From Novosphingobium sp. ZN18A2 (lineage in GTDB: Bacteria > Pseudomonadota > Alphaproteobacteria > Sphingomonadales > Sphingomonadaceae), in assembly GCF_036784765.1 (NCBI RefSeq), contig NZ_CP136651.1:2666001-2730000 (forward strand): 64,000 bases of DNA, written 5' to 3'. The position numbers and the translations under genes were made by a program. Shown here in pieces: positions 34,749 through 44,877 of the stretch. The notes below the pieces were generated by a model. The model saw only the letters and a list, made by a program, of their open reading frames with translations, did no database searches and had not been told where the DNA came from. Every line of letters begins with the position of its first letter. Position 1 is the first letter of the stretch.

Positions 34749-35929
34749 CGGTCCGCCCCTTCCAGCGCGAGCGCCTCTTGCCCGTTGGTGGCGGGCGCCT
34801 TTGTCGAAGGCCGGATAACGTCCATCAGCGGCGCGCCTCCGAAGCTTTCGACCAGATCCGCCAGGTCGTGCACCGCGTTCGGCAAACCACAGTTCCACGC
34901 CGCATGGGCGGCGTTTGCCAGCGTCTGCGGATGCATCGCCATCGCCTGGATCTGCTTGGCAAGATCCTTTGGCGTGAAGCCCGACTGCCGGATCGCGCGC
35001 GCGCCGCCTGCGGCCACGATCTCACGCGTGTTGGCGGCCTGGTGATCGTCGGTCGCGATGGGCAGCGGAACAAGGATCGCAGGGCGGCCAACAGCGGTCA
35101 GTTCCGCAATCGTAGAGGCGCCCGCCCGCCCGATGAACAGATGCGCTTCGGCCAGACGTTCGGCCATATCCTCGAAATAGCTGCCCAGTTCCGCCGGGAT
35201 CTGGTGCGCGGCATAGCGGTCGCGCACCGCGTCAAGGTCTTCCGCGCGGCACTGCTGGGTCACCTGCAGCCGGTGGCGCAGCGACGGGGGAAGCATGGCA
35301 AGCGCATCGGGCACGACTTCGGACAGCACCGAAGCGCCCTGGCTGCCGCCCGTCACCAGCACGCGGAACAGCGAATCCCCGGTAAACGCCGGGAACGGTT
35401 CCTTGCGCAGTTCCAGCACTTCGGGCCGCACCGGGTTGCCGACAAGGTGGACCTTGCCCCACAGCCTGGGGTCGAGCCGGTCGACTTCGCGATAGGACGT
35501 GGCGATGGCGTCCACGCGCTTCGCAAGAAAGCGGTTCACGCGCCCCAGTACGGCGTTCTGTTCGTGGATCACGGTGGGGATCTTCGCCGAACGCGCCGCC
35601 AGCAGCGCGGGAAGCGCCGGATAGCCGCCGAAGCCGACGACGCAGGTCGGCTCGAAACTTTCGAACAGGCGCAGCGCCATCTTGCGCCCCTGCCAGATCG
35701 AATGGCCCGCGCGCATCACGCCGACCGGCCCGCCGCCGAGGCGGCCCGCGGGAAGGACGTGCGCGGTCAGGCTTTTCGGCTTGCCCGGAATCTTCGCCCC
35801 GCGATCGTCTGTTACCAGCGCAACGTGATGACCCCGCCGCTCAAGCTCTTGCGCCAGCGCGAAGGCCGGGATCAGGTGCCCGCCGGTCCCGCCTGCCGCA
35901 AGTACGAAATGCCGTGATACGCCGCTCAT
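34745..35929 (-). CDS. murG: UDP-GlcNAc:lipid I N-acetylglucosaminyltransferase
   Basis: 394 residues from the ATG at 35929, overlapping the ftsW stop by 4 bp. The G-loops are [15 protein letters not shown] (8-22) and [13 protein letters not shown], and the donor-binding region [17 protein letters not shown] is clear. The conserved [14 protein letters not shown] and [11 protein letters not shown] complete the family pattern. It is a peripheral inner-membrane enzyme making lipid II from lipid I. Confidence 0.97.
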   Translation of the reverse strand: MSGVSRHFVLAAGGTGGHLIPAFALAQELERRGHHVALVTDDRGAKIPGKPKSLTAHVLPAGRLGGGPVGVMRAGHSIWQGRKMALRLFESFEPTCVVGFGGYPALPALLAARSAKIPTVIHEQNAVLGRVNRFLAKRVDAIATSYREVDRLDPRLWGKVHLVGNPVRPEVLELRKEPFPAFTGDSLFRVLVTGGSQGASVLSEVVPDALAMLPPSLRHRLQVTQQCRAEDLDAVRDRYAAHQIPAELGSYFEDMAERLAEAHLFIGRAGASTIAELTAVGRPAILVPLPIATDDHQAANTREIVAAGGARAIRQSGFTPKDLAKQIQAMAMHPQTLANAAHAAWNCGLPNAVHDLADLVESFGGAPLMDVIRPSTKAPATNGQEALALEGADR

Positions 35930-37155
35930 CTCTTCACCATGTCCATGATCGGGAAGCTCTCGCGCGGCAGATAGGGGTTGCGGCGGGTAATCGCGAGAAG
36001 GAATCCCACACCCGTCAGAAGCGCGATGGTTGACGATCCGCCATAGCTGATCAGCGGCAGGGTCATCCCCTTCGAAGGGAACAGCTGCAGGTTGACCAGG
36101 ATGTTGATGAAGGCCTGCCCCACCAGTTGCACGGTCAGCCCGCCCGCGGCCAGCACGGTGAACAGGTCGTCCTCGTCCACCAGGCGCATCAGCACGCGCA
36201 CCGCGATCGCGGTATAGAGGATCACCACGACCATGCAGGCGATAAGCCCGAATTCCTCTCCAATAACGGAAAAGATGTAATCGGTGTGCGCTTCGGGCAG
36301 CGCCATCTTGCGCGTACCCAGCCAAAGTCCGGTGCCGTTCCACCCGCCAGCCATCAGCGTGCGCATGGCAAGGTCCACCTGATCGAATTCGCTGCCGCCC
36401 GACATGAAGCTGTCGATACGGTGCGTGGCGTTGGGATAGAACAGATAGGCGAGCACCAGCACGACCGCGACACTGGCGATCGCGCCGGCCACGCGCACCG
36501 CTGAAAGGCCCGAAAGCAGCGCCAGCGCGAACCAAATGCCGCAGAACAGCATCGTTGCGCCAAGGTTTGGCTGAAGCATCAGCAGCATGCTGATAAGGCC
36601 GACGAACGCCACCGAAAGCCCGATGACGGGCAGGTTGGGGTCGCGCACCCGCCACGACAGTATCCATGCGCAGGTCACCGCGAAGGCGGGCTTCAGGAAC
36701 TCGGACGGTTGCAGGCTGAACCCGATCCACAACCAGCGTTTGGCGCCCTTCACTTCCATGCCCACCAGCGGAACAAGGAACAGGCCGATAACCATCGCCG
36801 CGCACAGCAGGATCGCCAGCCGCCGCACGGTTTCCCTGGGCAACCACGAAACGACCAGCATGGCCGAAAGCCCCACCGCCAGCCAGCGCAGGTGCGCCCA
36901 GAAGAAATAGAGATCGGGAAGCTGCACGTGCGAGGTGGAAAGCCGGTGTGCGCTGGCAGGGGAGCCGGCGGCGACGGCGATCACGCCCACGCAGACCAGC
37001 GACAGCACCAGGCCCAGCAGCACGCGGTCTATCTCGCGCCACCAGATCAGCAGTTCGCTGCGGCGGCTGCGGCGATAGCGTCCGTTGCGGCCCACCACGC
37101 GCACGCCGCCGTCGCGGGTGGTGGTGGTGACAAGGCGTGTCGGCGTGGTGTTCAT
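35926..37155 (-). CDS. ftsW: Peptidoglycan glycosyltransferase FtsW (SEDS family)
   Basis: 409 residues from the ATG at 37155, which overlaps the murD stop by 4 bp. A basic N-terminal ~45 residues precede about ten membrane segments. SEDS landmarks: the GAKRWLWIGFSLQPSEFLKP stretch, LQPNLGATM, the loop region GGWNGTGLWLGTRK, HTDYIFSVIGEEFGLI and GMTLPLISYGGSS. It polymerises septal peptidoglycan together with FtsI, encoded in the same cluster. Confidence 0.97.
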   Translation of the reverse strand: MNTTPTRLVTTTTRDGGVRVVGRNGRYRRSRRSELLIWWREIDRVLLGLVLSLVCVGVIAVAAGSPASAHRLSTSHVQLPDLYFFWAHLRWLAVGLSAMLVVSWLPRETVRRLAILLCAAMVIGLFLVPLVGMEVKGAKRWLWIGFSLQPSEFLKPAFAVTCAWILSWRVRDPNLPVIGLSVAFVGLISMLLMLQPNLGATMLFCGIWFALALLSGLSAVRVAGAIASVAVVLVLAYLFYPNATHRIDSFMSGGSEFDQVDLAMRTLMAGGWNGTGLWLGTRKMALPEAHTDYIFSVIGEEFGLIACMVVVILYTAIAVRVLMRLVDEDDLFTVLAAGGLTVQLVGQAFINILVNLQLFPSKGMTLPLISYGGSSTIALLTGVGFLLAITRRNPYLPRESFPIMDMVKR

Positions 37156-38480
37156 GCCGCGCTCTCCTCGTCCGCCTCGATCAGCGCTTCCACCACCTGG
37201 CGGAACGCATCGCCGCGCGCCTCGAAATCGCGGAACTGGTCGAAACTGGCGCAGGCGGGCGAAAGCATGATCACATCGCCGGGCCGCGCGGCATCCATCG
37301 CCTGCCGCACCGCGTCGCACAGCAGTTCGCTGCGCGTCACGGGCATCACGGGCTGGAGAAGCTGCGCGAAGCGGTGGCCAGCCTCGCCAATGGTATAGGC
37401 GGCCACGACATTGCCGAAATGCGGCGCGCATTCATCAAGGTCGTCGCCCTTGGGCAATCCGCCAAGAATCCAGTGGATGCGCGGATAGGCGGCCAGTGCG
37501 GGTGCCGTGGAGGCCGGGTTGGTCGCCTTGCTGTCGTTCACGAACAGCACGCCGCGATGTTCCGCCACCCGCTCCATGCGGTGCGGCAGTCCCTTGAACG
37601 TGGCAAGCGCGGGGCGCCACTGGCTTTCCGTCAGCCCCAGCAGCCGCGCGATCTCTACCGCGATGGCCGCGTTCTGGAGGTTGTGCGGGCCTTGCAGCGA
37701 AGGCCAGTCCGGCTGGCCGTGAAGCGCCGACGGATCGACCACGTGAACATGGCCATCAAGCCGTGCGGCCTCCGTCTCCCCGGCGATGCGCAGCGTTTCC
37801 GCGTCGCCGCAGCCGAACACCGCGTGCTGGTCTGCCCGCTGCATCTGGAACAGCCGCGCCTTCGACGCGACATAGCCGGGAAACCCGTCATAGCGGTCAA
37901 GGTGATCGGGACTGATGTTGATCAGCGCCGCGATATCCGCCTGCAGGCCATAGGTAAGGTCTATCTGGTAACTGGACAGTTCCAGCACATAGACGCCGCC
38001 GGCGGGCAGCGGGTCCTGCCCCAGGACGGGAAGCCCGATGTTGCCGCCCATGCGCACCGGCCGCGCGGCGCTGCGGCAGATATGGTCGACAAGCGCCGTC
38101 GTGGTCGATTTGCCGTTGGTGCCGGTGATCGCCACCACCTTGTGCGGCGGCAGGGACGCGCGCGCCTGCGCGAACAATTCGATATCGCCGATCACCGGAA
38201 CGCCCGCGGCGGCGGCGTGTCCCGCGATCGGATGCCGGTTGAGCGGCACACCCGGCGAGACCACCACCCCGTCAAAGCCCGCAAGGTCTATCGAAAGCGG
38301 GTCCGCCAGATCGGCCAGCGGGTTGTCCAGCGCCGCCACCGCCTCGCGCGCTTCCTCGCGATTGTCCCACGCGGTCACGCGGGCGCCGCTGGCCAGCAAC
38401 GTCCTGACGCTGGTCAGCCCCGACCGCGCAAGGCCCAGCACCGCGTAACGCTTTCCGGAAAAGGCGGGAGAGACGATCAC
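37152..38480 (-). CDS. murD: UDP-N-acetylmuramoyl-L-alanine--D-glutamate ligase
   Basis: 442 residues from a GTG at 38480 (VIVSPAFSGKRYAVLGLARSG), 7 bp after the mraY stop. Motifs: VVVSPGVPLNRHP, the ATP loop ITGTNGKSTTTALVDHI, LELSSYQIDLTYG, INISPDHLDRYDG, NDSKATNPASTAPAL and the late LSPACASFDQF. It adds D-glutamate to UDP-MurNAc-L-Ala in the cytoplasm. It is coupled to ftsW by a 4-bp overlap. Confidence 0.97.
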   Translation of the reverse strand: MIVSPAFSGKRYAVLGLARSGLTSVRTLLASGARVTAWDNREEAREAVAALDNPLADLADPLSIDLAGFDGVVVSPGVPLNRHPIAGHAAAAGVPVIGDIELFAQARASLPPHKVVAITGTNGKSTTTALVDHICRSAARPVRMGGNIGLPVLGQDPLPAGGVYVLELSSYQIDLTYGLQADIAALINISPDHLDRYDGFPGYVASKARLFQMQRADQHAVFGCGDAETLRIAGETEAARLDGHVHVVDPSALHGQPDWPSLQGPHNLQNAAIAVEIARLLGLTESQWRPALATFKGLPHRMERVAEHRGVLFVNDSKATNPASTAPALAAYPRIHWILGGLPKGDDLDECAPHFGNVVAAYTIGEAGHRFAQLLQPVMPVTRSELLCDAVRQAMDAARPGDVIMLSPACASFDQFRDFEARGDAFRQVVEALIEADEESAA

Positions 38481-38487
38481 GCCCGGC

Positions 38488-39552
38488 TCACCTCACCTTC
38501 AACGTCGCAAGGCCGATCAGGGCGAGCACGATTGAGACGATCCAGAAGCGGATCACAACGGTCGATTCCTTCCAGCCGAGCTGTTCGAAATGGTGGTGGA
38601 TCGGCGCCATGCGGAACACCCGCTTGCCAGTGCGCTTGTAAACGAAAACCTGGATGATGACCGATGCCGCTTCCAGCACGAACAGCCCGCCCACGATCGC
38701 CAGAACGATTTCGTGGTGCGCGGAAACGGCGATCACGCCCAGCGCGCCACCCAGCGCCAGACTGCCGGTATCGCCCATGAACACCGCGGCGGGCGGCGCG
38801 TTGAACCACAGGAAGGCCAGCCCCGCCCCCATCACCGCCGCGCAGAAGATCGCCAGTTCGCCAACGCCCGGCACGTGCGGAATGCCCAGATAGTGCGCAT
38901 AGTCGACGCGGCCCGCCAGATAGACGATGATCGCGAATGTCCCGCAAGCGATGATAACCGGCATGATCGCCAGCCCGTCCAGCCCGTCGGTCAGGTTCAC
39001 CGCGTTGCCCGCGCCCACGATCACGAACATCGCGAACAGGTAATAGAGCGGGCCAAGCGGAATATAGAGATCGCTGAAGAACGGGACGTAAAGGTTCGTC
39101 TCGCCCACCACCATCCACGCCGCGATACCAGCCACGACGAATTCGCCCAGCAGGCGCACCCGGCCCGAAACGCCCGCGTGGTGCGCCTTCTTCACCTTGT
39201 CGTAATCGTCAAGGAAGCCGATCAGCCCGAAACCCGCCGTCACCGCCAGCGCGGCCCAGACAAAACGGCTTTCCAGATCGCCCCACAGCAAGAGCGAAAA
39301 CGTCAGCGCCGAAACGATCAGCAGGCCGCCCATCGTCGGCGTGCCGCGCTTGGCCAGGTGGCTTTGCGGCCCGTCCTCGCGGATCGGCTGCCCCTTGCCC
39401 TGGCGCACGCGAAGCATGTTGATGAAGCGCGGACCGATCACCAGCCCGATGGCCAGCGCGGTAAGCACCGCCGCGCCCGCGCGGAAGGTCTGGTATCTGA
39501 CAAGATTGCTGAACCCTTCGAAGTTCAGCCACTGCGCAAGCAGGTAAAGCAT
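38488..39552 (-). CDS. mraY: Phospho-N-acetylmuramoyl-pentapeptide transferase
   Basis: 354 residues with ten membrane segments. The MraY signatures are [11 protein letters not shown], the catalytic acidic loops [14 protein letters not shown] and [29 protein letters not shown] and the His-rich [14 protein letters not shown]. It makes lipid I at the inner membrane. The ATG at 39552 directly follows the murF stop TAA without a gap. Confidence 0.98.
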   Translation of the reverse strand: MLYLLAQWLNFEGFSNLVRYQTFRAGAAVLTALAIGLVIGPRFINMLRVRQGKGQPIREDGPQSHLAKRGTPTMGGLLIVSALTFSLLLWGDLESRFVWAALAVTAGFGLIGFLDDYDKVKKAHHAGVSGRVRLLGEFVVAGIAAWMVVGETNLYVPFFSDLYIPLGPLYYLFAMFVIVGAGNAVNLTDGLDGLAIMPVIIACGTFAIIVYLAGRVDYAHYLGIPHVPGVGELAIFCAAVMGAGLAFLWFNAPPAAVFMGDTGSLALGGALGVIAVSAHHEIVLAIVGGLFVLEAASVIIQVFVYKRTGKRVFRMAPIHHHFEQLGWKESTVVIRFWIVSIVLALIGLATLKVR

Positions 39553-41025
39553 TTAGCGTTCCCTGGCCGTCAATGCGCGCACCAGAGCGCCCAAACCGAC
39601 CGAATTCGACCCCTTGACCAGCACGGCGTCTCCACCGGCGATCGGCTTTTCCGCAAGGCATTCGGCGGCCTTTGCGGTGCTTTCCACATGGTCCACTTCG
39701 ATTGCGGCGGCAAGCGAGTCCCCGGCCCTTTTCCCCAGAGCCCCGGCCAGAGCCGCCATCTCGTCGCCCACCAGTATCGCCCTGTCGATTCCCGCCTCTA
39801 TCAGCGGTTCGGCAAGTCCGGCGTGATAGCGTTCCTCCTGCGCGCCCAGTTCCTTCATCGCGCCCAGCACCACGATGCGCCGGCGCGCGGGCGTTGCGCC
39901 CAGTTGCAGGATGGTCGCGCGCATGGACGCCGGATTGGCGTTATAGCTTTCGTCTATCAGCAGCGCCGTGCCCGATCCGTCTCCGCCTTCGGCTTCCACG
40001 GTGTGCCGCGCGCCGCGCCCGGCCAGACCTTCCATCTCGGCCAGGGCCAGTCCCGCCGCGCCAAGGTCTCCGCCCACCGCCTGCACCGCCGCCATGACGG
40101 CCAGCGAATTGGCGACCCAGTGCGCACCTTCCTGCGCCACGGTATAGCACACGCGCTGCCCGCCAAGGTCCGCCGTCACGAGCGTGCCGCCACCCGGCGC
40201 GGGCACCGCGTCGAGCACGCGCACATCCGCGGTGCGCGACAGGCCAAAGCCGATCACACGGCCCGCGTGCCTTGCGGCCTTCGCCCGCAGGCGTTCGAAA
40301 TGCGGGCTGTCCGCCGGCACGATGGCGGTTCCACCCGGCTCCAGCCCTTCGAATATCTCGCCCTTGGCGTCGGCGATTTCTTCCTCACCCGAAAAGAAGC
40401 CGATGTGCGCGGGCGCGATAGTCGTCACGATCGCCACGTGCGGGCGCACAAGTCGCGTCAATTCAGCCAGTTCGCCGGGATGGTTCATCCCCATTTCGAA
40501 CACGCCGAACTTCGTGCGTGACGGCATCCGCGCAAGGCTGAGCGGAACGCCGACATGGTTGTTATAGCTTTTGAGCGATCGGTGTGCCCGCCCGCGGCTG
40601 CCGCGATCCAGCGCAGCGAAAAGCGCTTCCTTCACACCCGTCTTCCCGGCGGACCCCGTCACGCCGATCACGTGCGCCGCCGCGCGTGCCCGCGCCGCGC
40701 AGCCCAATGCCTGCAACGCTTCGAAGGTATCGCCCACAAGCACATGGGGCTGTTCGATTTTCCGGTCGACGATTGCCGCCTGCGCGCCATTGCCGAATGC
40801 GCCGGCCAGGAAGCGATGGCCGTCGCTGTTTTCGCCTTTCAGGGCAAAGAACAGGTCGCCTTCGCGCACTTCGCGGCTGTCGATTTCTATACCCGAAACC
40901 TGGAAATCGCACGATGCGGCGCCGCCGGTCGCCTCGGCTATTTCGGCCGAGGTCCACAACGCGAGCGGTCGGACGTCCTCGTCCGTCACCGGCCAATCCA
41001 GAAGGGCGGGATGCTGGAATGTCAT
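39553..41025 (-). CDS. murF: UDP-MurNAc-tripeptide--D-alanyl-D-alanine ligase
   Basis: 490 residues. The N-terminal UDP-binding domain has SGIEIDSREVREGDLFFALKG. The ATP loop is IGVTGSAGKTGVKEAL, and the later segments FGVFEMGMNHPGEL, TIAPAHIGFF, LLIDESYNANPASM and VLGAMKELG match MurF. It completes the UDP-MurNAc-pentapeptide. The ATG at 41025 overlaps the murE stop by 4 bp. Confidence 0.97.
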   Translation of the reverse strand: MTFQHPALLDWPVTDEDVRPLALWTSAEIAEATGGAASCDFQVSGIEIDSREVREGDLFFALKGENSDGHRFLAGAFGNGAQAAIVDRKIEQPHVLVGDTFEALQALGCAARARAAAHVIGVTGSAGKTGVKEALFAALDRGSRGRAHRSLKSYNNHVGVPLSLARMPSRTKFGVFEMGMNHPGELAELTRLVRPHVAIVTTIAPAHIGFFSGEEEIADAKGEIFEGLEPGGTAIVPADSPHFERLRAKAARHAGRVIGFGLSRTADVRVLDAVPAPGGGTLVTADLGGQRVCYTVAQEGAHWVANSLAVMAAVQAVGGDLGAAGLALAEMEGLAGRGARHTVEAEGGDGSGTALLIDESYNANPASMRATILQLGATPARRRIVVLGAMKELGAQEERYHAGLAEPLIEAGIDRAILVGDEMAALAGALGKRAGDSLAAAIEVDHVESTAKAAECLAEKPIAGGDAVLVKGSNSVGLGALVRALTARER

Positions 41026-42485
41026 GCGGCAGCCACCTCGCGTGCAACTTCCACATCGTCGAACGGCAGCACGCGCATCGCATCGCCCCGGCCGACGATC
41101 TGGCCCTGTTCGTGCCCCTTACCCGCGACAAGGACAATATCGTCGCCGTCGGCGGCCGCAACCGCTGCCGAAATCGCCTCGCGGCGGTCTGCCACCTCCA
41201 TCGCGCCGGGGCAGCCGCCCAGCACCGCCTTGCGGATCGCCGCCGGATCTTCTCCGCGCGGGTTGTCGTCGGTAACGATCACAAGGTCGGAACCGGCGGC
41301 GGCGGCGCGGCCCATTTCAGGCCGCTTGCCCTCGTCCCTGTCCCCGCCCGCGCCCAGCACGGTGATCAGCCGCCCGCGCACGTGCGGGCGCAGCGCGGCA
41401 ATCGCCGCCTCGATCGCGTCGGGCGTATGCGCATAATCAATATAGACCGGCGCGCCCGCGCGCGTGATCGCCGCGCGTTCAAGCCGTCCGCGCACCGGCT
41501 GGAGCCGCGCCAGCGCATCGAATACCTGCCCCGCCTCTCCGCCGGTCGCCAGCACCAGTCCGGCGGAAACAAGCGCGTTCGCGGCCTGGTAGGCGCCGAT
41601 AAGCGGCAGCACGACCTTGCGGCGTTCTCCCGCCATTTCGACATCGAGTTCCTGCCCCAGCTGGGTCGGCGTGCGGGCGAGCAAGCGGATCGACGATCCA
41701 TCCGTTTCCGCTTGCCCGCCCACCGCGAGCACGCGCAACCCCCGTCTGCCGGCGTGCTCACAAACCTTGGCCGACCACGGATCGTCGGCCCAGACCACGG
41801 CCGTTCCGTCTTCGGCGATGACTTCGTCGAACAGCCGCATCTTGGCGGCGAAATAGCTCTCCATCGTCCCGTGATAATCGAGATGATCGCGGCTGAGGTT
41901 GGTAAAGGCGCCCGCCGTCACCCGCAGCCCTTCGTTGCGGTATTGCGAAAGGCCGTGGCTCGACGCTTCATAGGCGACGTGGGTCACGCCTTCGCGGGCG
42001 AGGCCGGTCATGTTGGACAGGAACGTGACGATATCGGGCGTGGTCAGCCCGGTCGAAACGCTCTCGTCCGCCGTCGTCACGCCCAGCGTGCCGATCGACG
42101 CGGCGTGGTGCCCGCCCATGCGCCAGATCTGGCGCGTCATCTCCACCGTAGAGGTCTTGCCGTTGGTTCCGGTGACGGCGACGATCGTTTCCGGGACGGG
42201 CGTGAAAAAGCGCGCGGCAAGGCGGGCGAAGGCGCGGCGGGGTTCCGCATCGGCGATATGGACCGCGCCTTCCACCCGCGCTTCGGGCCGTGCCACGATT
42301 GCCACCGCGCCGGCCGCCACCGCGGCGGGAATGAAGTCCTCGCCGTTGAAGCGCGTGCCGGGAAAGGCGCCGAACACCGTGCCGGGCGCCACCTTGCGGT
42401 GATCGATGGCGAAGCCGGTCACGCCTGCCTCCCCCCCGGTATCGAGCGCGATGCCCGCTTCCTGCGCCAGCCGCCCCAGCTTCAT
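41022..42485 (-). CDS. murE: UDP-MurNAc-L-Ala-D-Glu--meso-diaminopimelate ligase
   Basis: 487 residues from the ATG at 42485, overlapping the ftsI stop by 4 bp. Motifs: TVFGAFPGTRFNGEDFI, VTGTNGKTSTVEMTRQI, YEASSHGLSQYRNEG, NLSRDHLDYHG, YIDYAHTPDAIE and VLGAGGDRDEGKRP. The TDDNPRGEDP motif predicts that meso-diaminopimelate, not lysine, is added, as expected for a Gram-negative organism. Confidence 0.97.
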   Translation of the reverse strand: MKLGRLAQEAGIALDTGGEAGVTGFAIDHRKVAPGTVFGAFPGTRFNGEDFIPAAVAAGAVAIVARPEARVEGAVHIADAEPRRAFARLAARFFTPVPETIVAVTGTNGKTSTVEMTRQIWRMGGHHAASIGTLGVTTADESVSTGLTTPDIVTFLSNMTGLAREGVTHVAYEASSHGLSQYRNEGLRVTAGAFTNLSRDHLDYHGTMESYFAAKMRLFDEVIAEDGTAVVWADDPWSAKVCEHAGRRGLRVLAVGGQAETDGSSIRLLARTPTQLGQELDVEMAGERRKVVLPLIGAYQAANALVSAGLVLATGGEAGQVFDALARLQPVRGRLERAAITRAGAPVYIDYAHTPDAIEAAIAALRPHVRGRLITVLGAGGDRDEGKRPEMGRAAAAGSDLVIVTDDNPRGEDPAAIRKAVLGGCPGAMEVADRREAISAAVAAADGDDIVLVAGKGHEQGQIVGRGDAMRVLPFDDVEVAREVAAA

Positions 42486-44224
42486 TCGCCGTCTCCGTTG
42501 GCGACCAGCGGAGCGATATCGGAAATGTCCACATCGCGCGTGGGGTCGGGCATGATGCCCAGCATCGGGCCGATGCGCGGCACAAGGCGGCCGACCACCG
42601 GGGCCGCGTTCCACGCCGCCGTGCGCTGGAACGATGTGGCCTGCGTGCCCTGCGGCTCATCCAGCGTTGCGATCACCACATAGCGCGGCTTGTCCATCGG
42701 GAACGCGGACGCGAACGTGGCGATCACCGCGTTCTTGCGATAACCGTGCTCGCCCGCCAGTTCGGCGGTGCCGGTCTTGCCGCCGATGCGGAACCCGTCG
42801 GCATTGGCCTTGCGACCGGTGCCCACTTTCACGATCATCCGCAGCAACTGGCGCATCCGCGCGCTGGTGGAGGCGGTGAACACGCGCCGCCCTTCAACCT
42901 TTGCGCCCGGCTTTTCCTTCATCAGCGTCGCGGGATGCCAGATCCCGCCGTTCACCAGCGCGGCATAGGCACAGGCAAGGTGCAGCGGCGTGATGGCGAT
43001 GCCGTGGCCATAGCTGACCGTCATCGTGGTGATGCGCGACCATTCGCCATGATCCTCTAGCCGCGGCCACAATGGCTTGCCGCGCGCGGGCAGTTCGATG
43101 AACGGGCGTTCCTTGAAGCCCAGCGAAAGCATCGTCTCTCTCAGGCGATGGGCACCCAGTTCATCGCCGACCTGCGCCAGCACGATGTTGGAGGAATGGA
43201 CCAGTGCTTCGGGAATGTTGAGCGTCGCGCCATAGTTGTGGTCGTCGTGGATCTTGAAACCCGCGATTTCAAGCGGTGCGCCCGCCTTGTAACGCCGCGA
43301 CAGGTCGGTGATCGTCCCGGCATCGATGGCCGCCGCCACCGTCAACGGCTTCATCACCGAACCCAGTTCGTAAACCTGGTTCGTCGCCCGGTTGTAAACG
43401 AGGTGGTTGTACGCCTGGTCCGGCCGGTTGGGATCGAATTCCGGCAGCGAGGCGAGCGCCAGCACCTCGCCGCTGTCGACATCGAGCACGATGCCGGTTC
43501 CGCCCTTGGCGTTGGTCAGTCCGATCTCGCGGTTCAACTCGTCCTCGAGCGCGCTTTGCACGCGCACGTCGATCGACAGTTCCACCGGCTTGCCGCGCGT
43601 CGCGGGGTCAAGCAAGCGCTTGTCCAGCACCTGCTCCATGCCCACGCGGCCATGCCCGTCGGTCGCCACGTATCCCAGCACGTGCGCGGCCAGCGACCCT
43701 TGCGGATAATAGCGCTGGTTTTCCCTGGGGATTTCCAGCGCGGGTTCGCCCAGCGCGTGCACCCTGTTCGCCTGTTCGGGCAGGACGCGGCGGACAAGGT
43801 AGCTTGCCTTGTCCTGCTTCAGGCGCTTCACCAGTTCGTCGTAATCGGCATCGGGGAAGATTTTCACCAGCGCGGCGGCCACTTCCTGCGGCGTCTTTAC
43901 CAGCGGATTGCGCCCGTCGTCGTTGAACGCCTTGGGATTGAACCACAGCGCATAGGCGGGAAAGGCGCGGGCCAGCGGCTCTCCGTTGCGGTCGGTGATC
44001 TCGCCGCGCGGCGGCAGCAGGCGTTGCGCCATGGAACGCCCTTCCGGCGCCTGCTCGGCAATGCCCAGTTGAACGATCCGCGCGATCGCGACGAAGGCCA
44101 CGAACAGGATCAGCCCGACGATGACCAGGATGCGGACCTTGGCCGTCAGCAGGGAATTCTGGCGCACATTGGCAAGCTGCACGCGTCCAGTGGCGATCGC
44201 CGAGGATGCGGTCAATGTGCTCAC
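42482..44224 (-). CDS. ftsI: Septal peptidoglycan transpeptidase FtsI (PBP3)
   Basis: 580 residues, class B penicillin-binding protein. A basic N-terminus and one membrane helix (~31-50) anchor it. The pedestal domain includes PPRGEITDRNGEPLA. The catalytic triad motifs are SVMK with Ser289/Lys292, SSN (344-346) and KTG (483-485). It crosslinks septal peptidoglycan in complex with FtsW. Its ATG at 44224 overlaps the ftsL stop by 4 bp. The SxxK motif reads ELGSVMKP rather than the commoner PGSTFKP; all essential residues are present. Confidence 0.97.
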   Translation of the reverse strand: MSTLTASSAIATGRVQLANVRQNSLLTAKVRILVIVGLILFVAFVAIARIVQLGIAEQAPEGRSMAQRLLPPRGEITDRNGEPLARAFPAYALWFNPKAFNDDGRNPLVKTPQEVAAALVKIFPDADYDELVKRLKQDKASYLVRRVLPEQANRVHALGEPALEIPRENQRYYPQGSLAAHVLGYVATDGHGRVGMEQVLDKRLLDPATRGKPVELSIDVRVQSALEDELNREIGLTNAKGGTGIVLDVDSGEVLALASLPEFDPNRPDQAYNHLVYNRATNQVYELGSVMKPLTVAAAIDAGTITDLSRRYKAGAPLEIAGFKIHDDHNYGATLNIPEALVHSSNIVLAQVGDELGAHRLRETMLSLGFKERPFIELPARGKPLWPRLEDHGEWSRITTMTVSYGHGIAITPLHLACAYAALVNGGIWHPATLMKEKPGAKVEGRRVFTASTSARMRQLLRMIVKVGTGRKANADGFRIGGKTGTAELAGEHGYRKNAVIATFASAFPMDKPRYVVIATLDEPQGTQATSFQRTAAWNAAPVVGRLVPRIGPMLGIMPDPTRDVDISDIAPLVANGDGE

Positions 44225-44877
44225 CTGCGTGTGGCCTCCACGGCTCCCTTCAATGTCCCGGCCGTGGCGGAACTCTTCGCTTTCCCGCCCTTGTCCGCAA
44301 GGATATCCGCAGATTTGTCCACAACGATGCGATGGTGCGGACCCACCGGCAGCGCACTGTCGTCCGCATCGAGCAGCGTCAGGCGCTTGCCCAGCCCCTC
44401 GGCCGCCTTCTTGCGGTCCACCGCCTTGGCCGGCTTCGCGTCATCCGCGCTTTTCACGCCATCGGCAACGTCCTCCATCCGGTCGGCCAGCGACGAAACG
44501 ACCGCGGGGAACGCGGCGCGCGCGGCAACCGCATCGTCCGCGCTGGCGACGCGGATCGGCGCGGGCGCATCGGGGCCGGCGGGCTTGCCCAGCGCGGCAA
44601 GCTGGCGCTCGCCTTCGATATACTGCTGCGCTTTGGGGGCGACATAACCGAAGTCGAGATCGTTCCAGGCCTTCAGTTGCTGCTGGTTGGACCGCGTTTC
44701 GAACTCGGTTTCAAGATACATCTTTTCCTGCTTCAGCGCGACGATCCGGTTTTCCGAATGGCGCACTTCGCTGCGCAGCGCGTTCACGTGGAACGCCTGC
44801 ACAAGGATCAGCGCGGCGAACAGGCCCAGCAACGCAAGCCAGCCGATGTTACGCAGGCGGTTGGCGGTGACGATCAT
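44221..44877 (-). CDS. ftsL: FtsL-like cell division protein with long C-terminal extension
   Basis: 218 residues. A short N-terminus, one membrane helix (about 10-30, [19 protein letters not shown]) and a heptad-like coiled coil (~33-65) match FtsL. The '[16 protein letters not shown]' segment is the post-coil region typical of alphaproteobacterial FtsL. Unlike the ~100-120 residue E. coli protein, a further ~120 residues follow that are Ala/Asp/Lys-rich and likely disordered. Position between rsmH and ftsI supports the call. The ATG at 44877 overlaps rsmH by 4 bp. Confidence 0.85.
   Translation of the reverse strand: MIVTANRLRNIGWLALLGLFAALILVQAFHVNALRSEVRHSENRIVALKQEKMYLETEFETRSNQQQLKAWNDLDFGYVAPKAQQYIEGERQLAALGKPAGPDAPAPIRVASADDAVAARAAFPAVVSSLADRMEDVADGVKSADDAKPAKAVDRKKAAEGLGKRLTLLDADDSALPVGPHHRIVVDKSADILADKGGKAKSSATAGTLKGAVEATRR

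Noticed and set aside
40584..42683. A 699-codon plus-strand open frame opposite murF and murE
   Set aside because: Antisense shadow of two complete Mur ligases with overlapping starts and stops.
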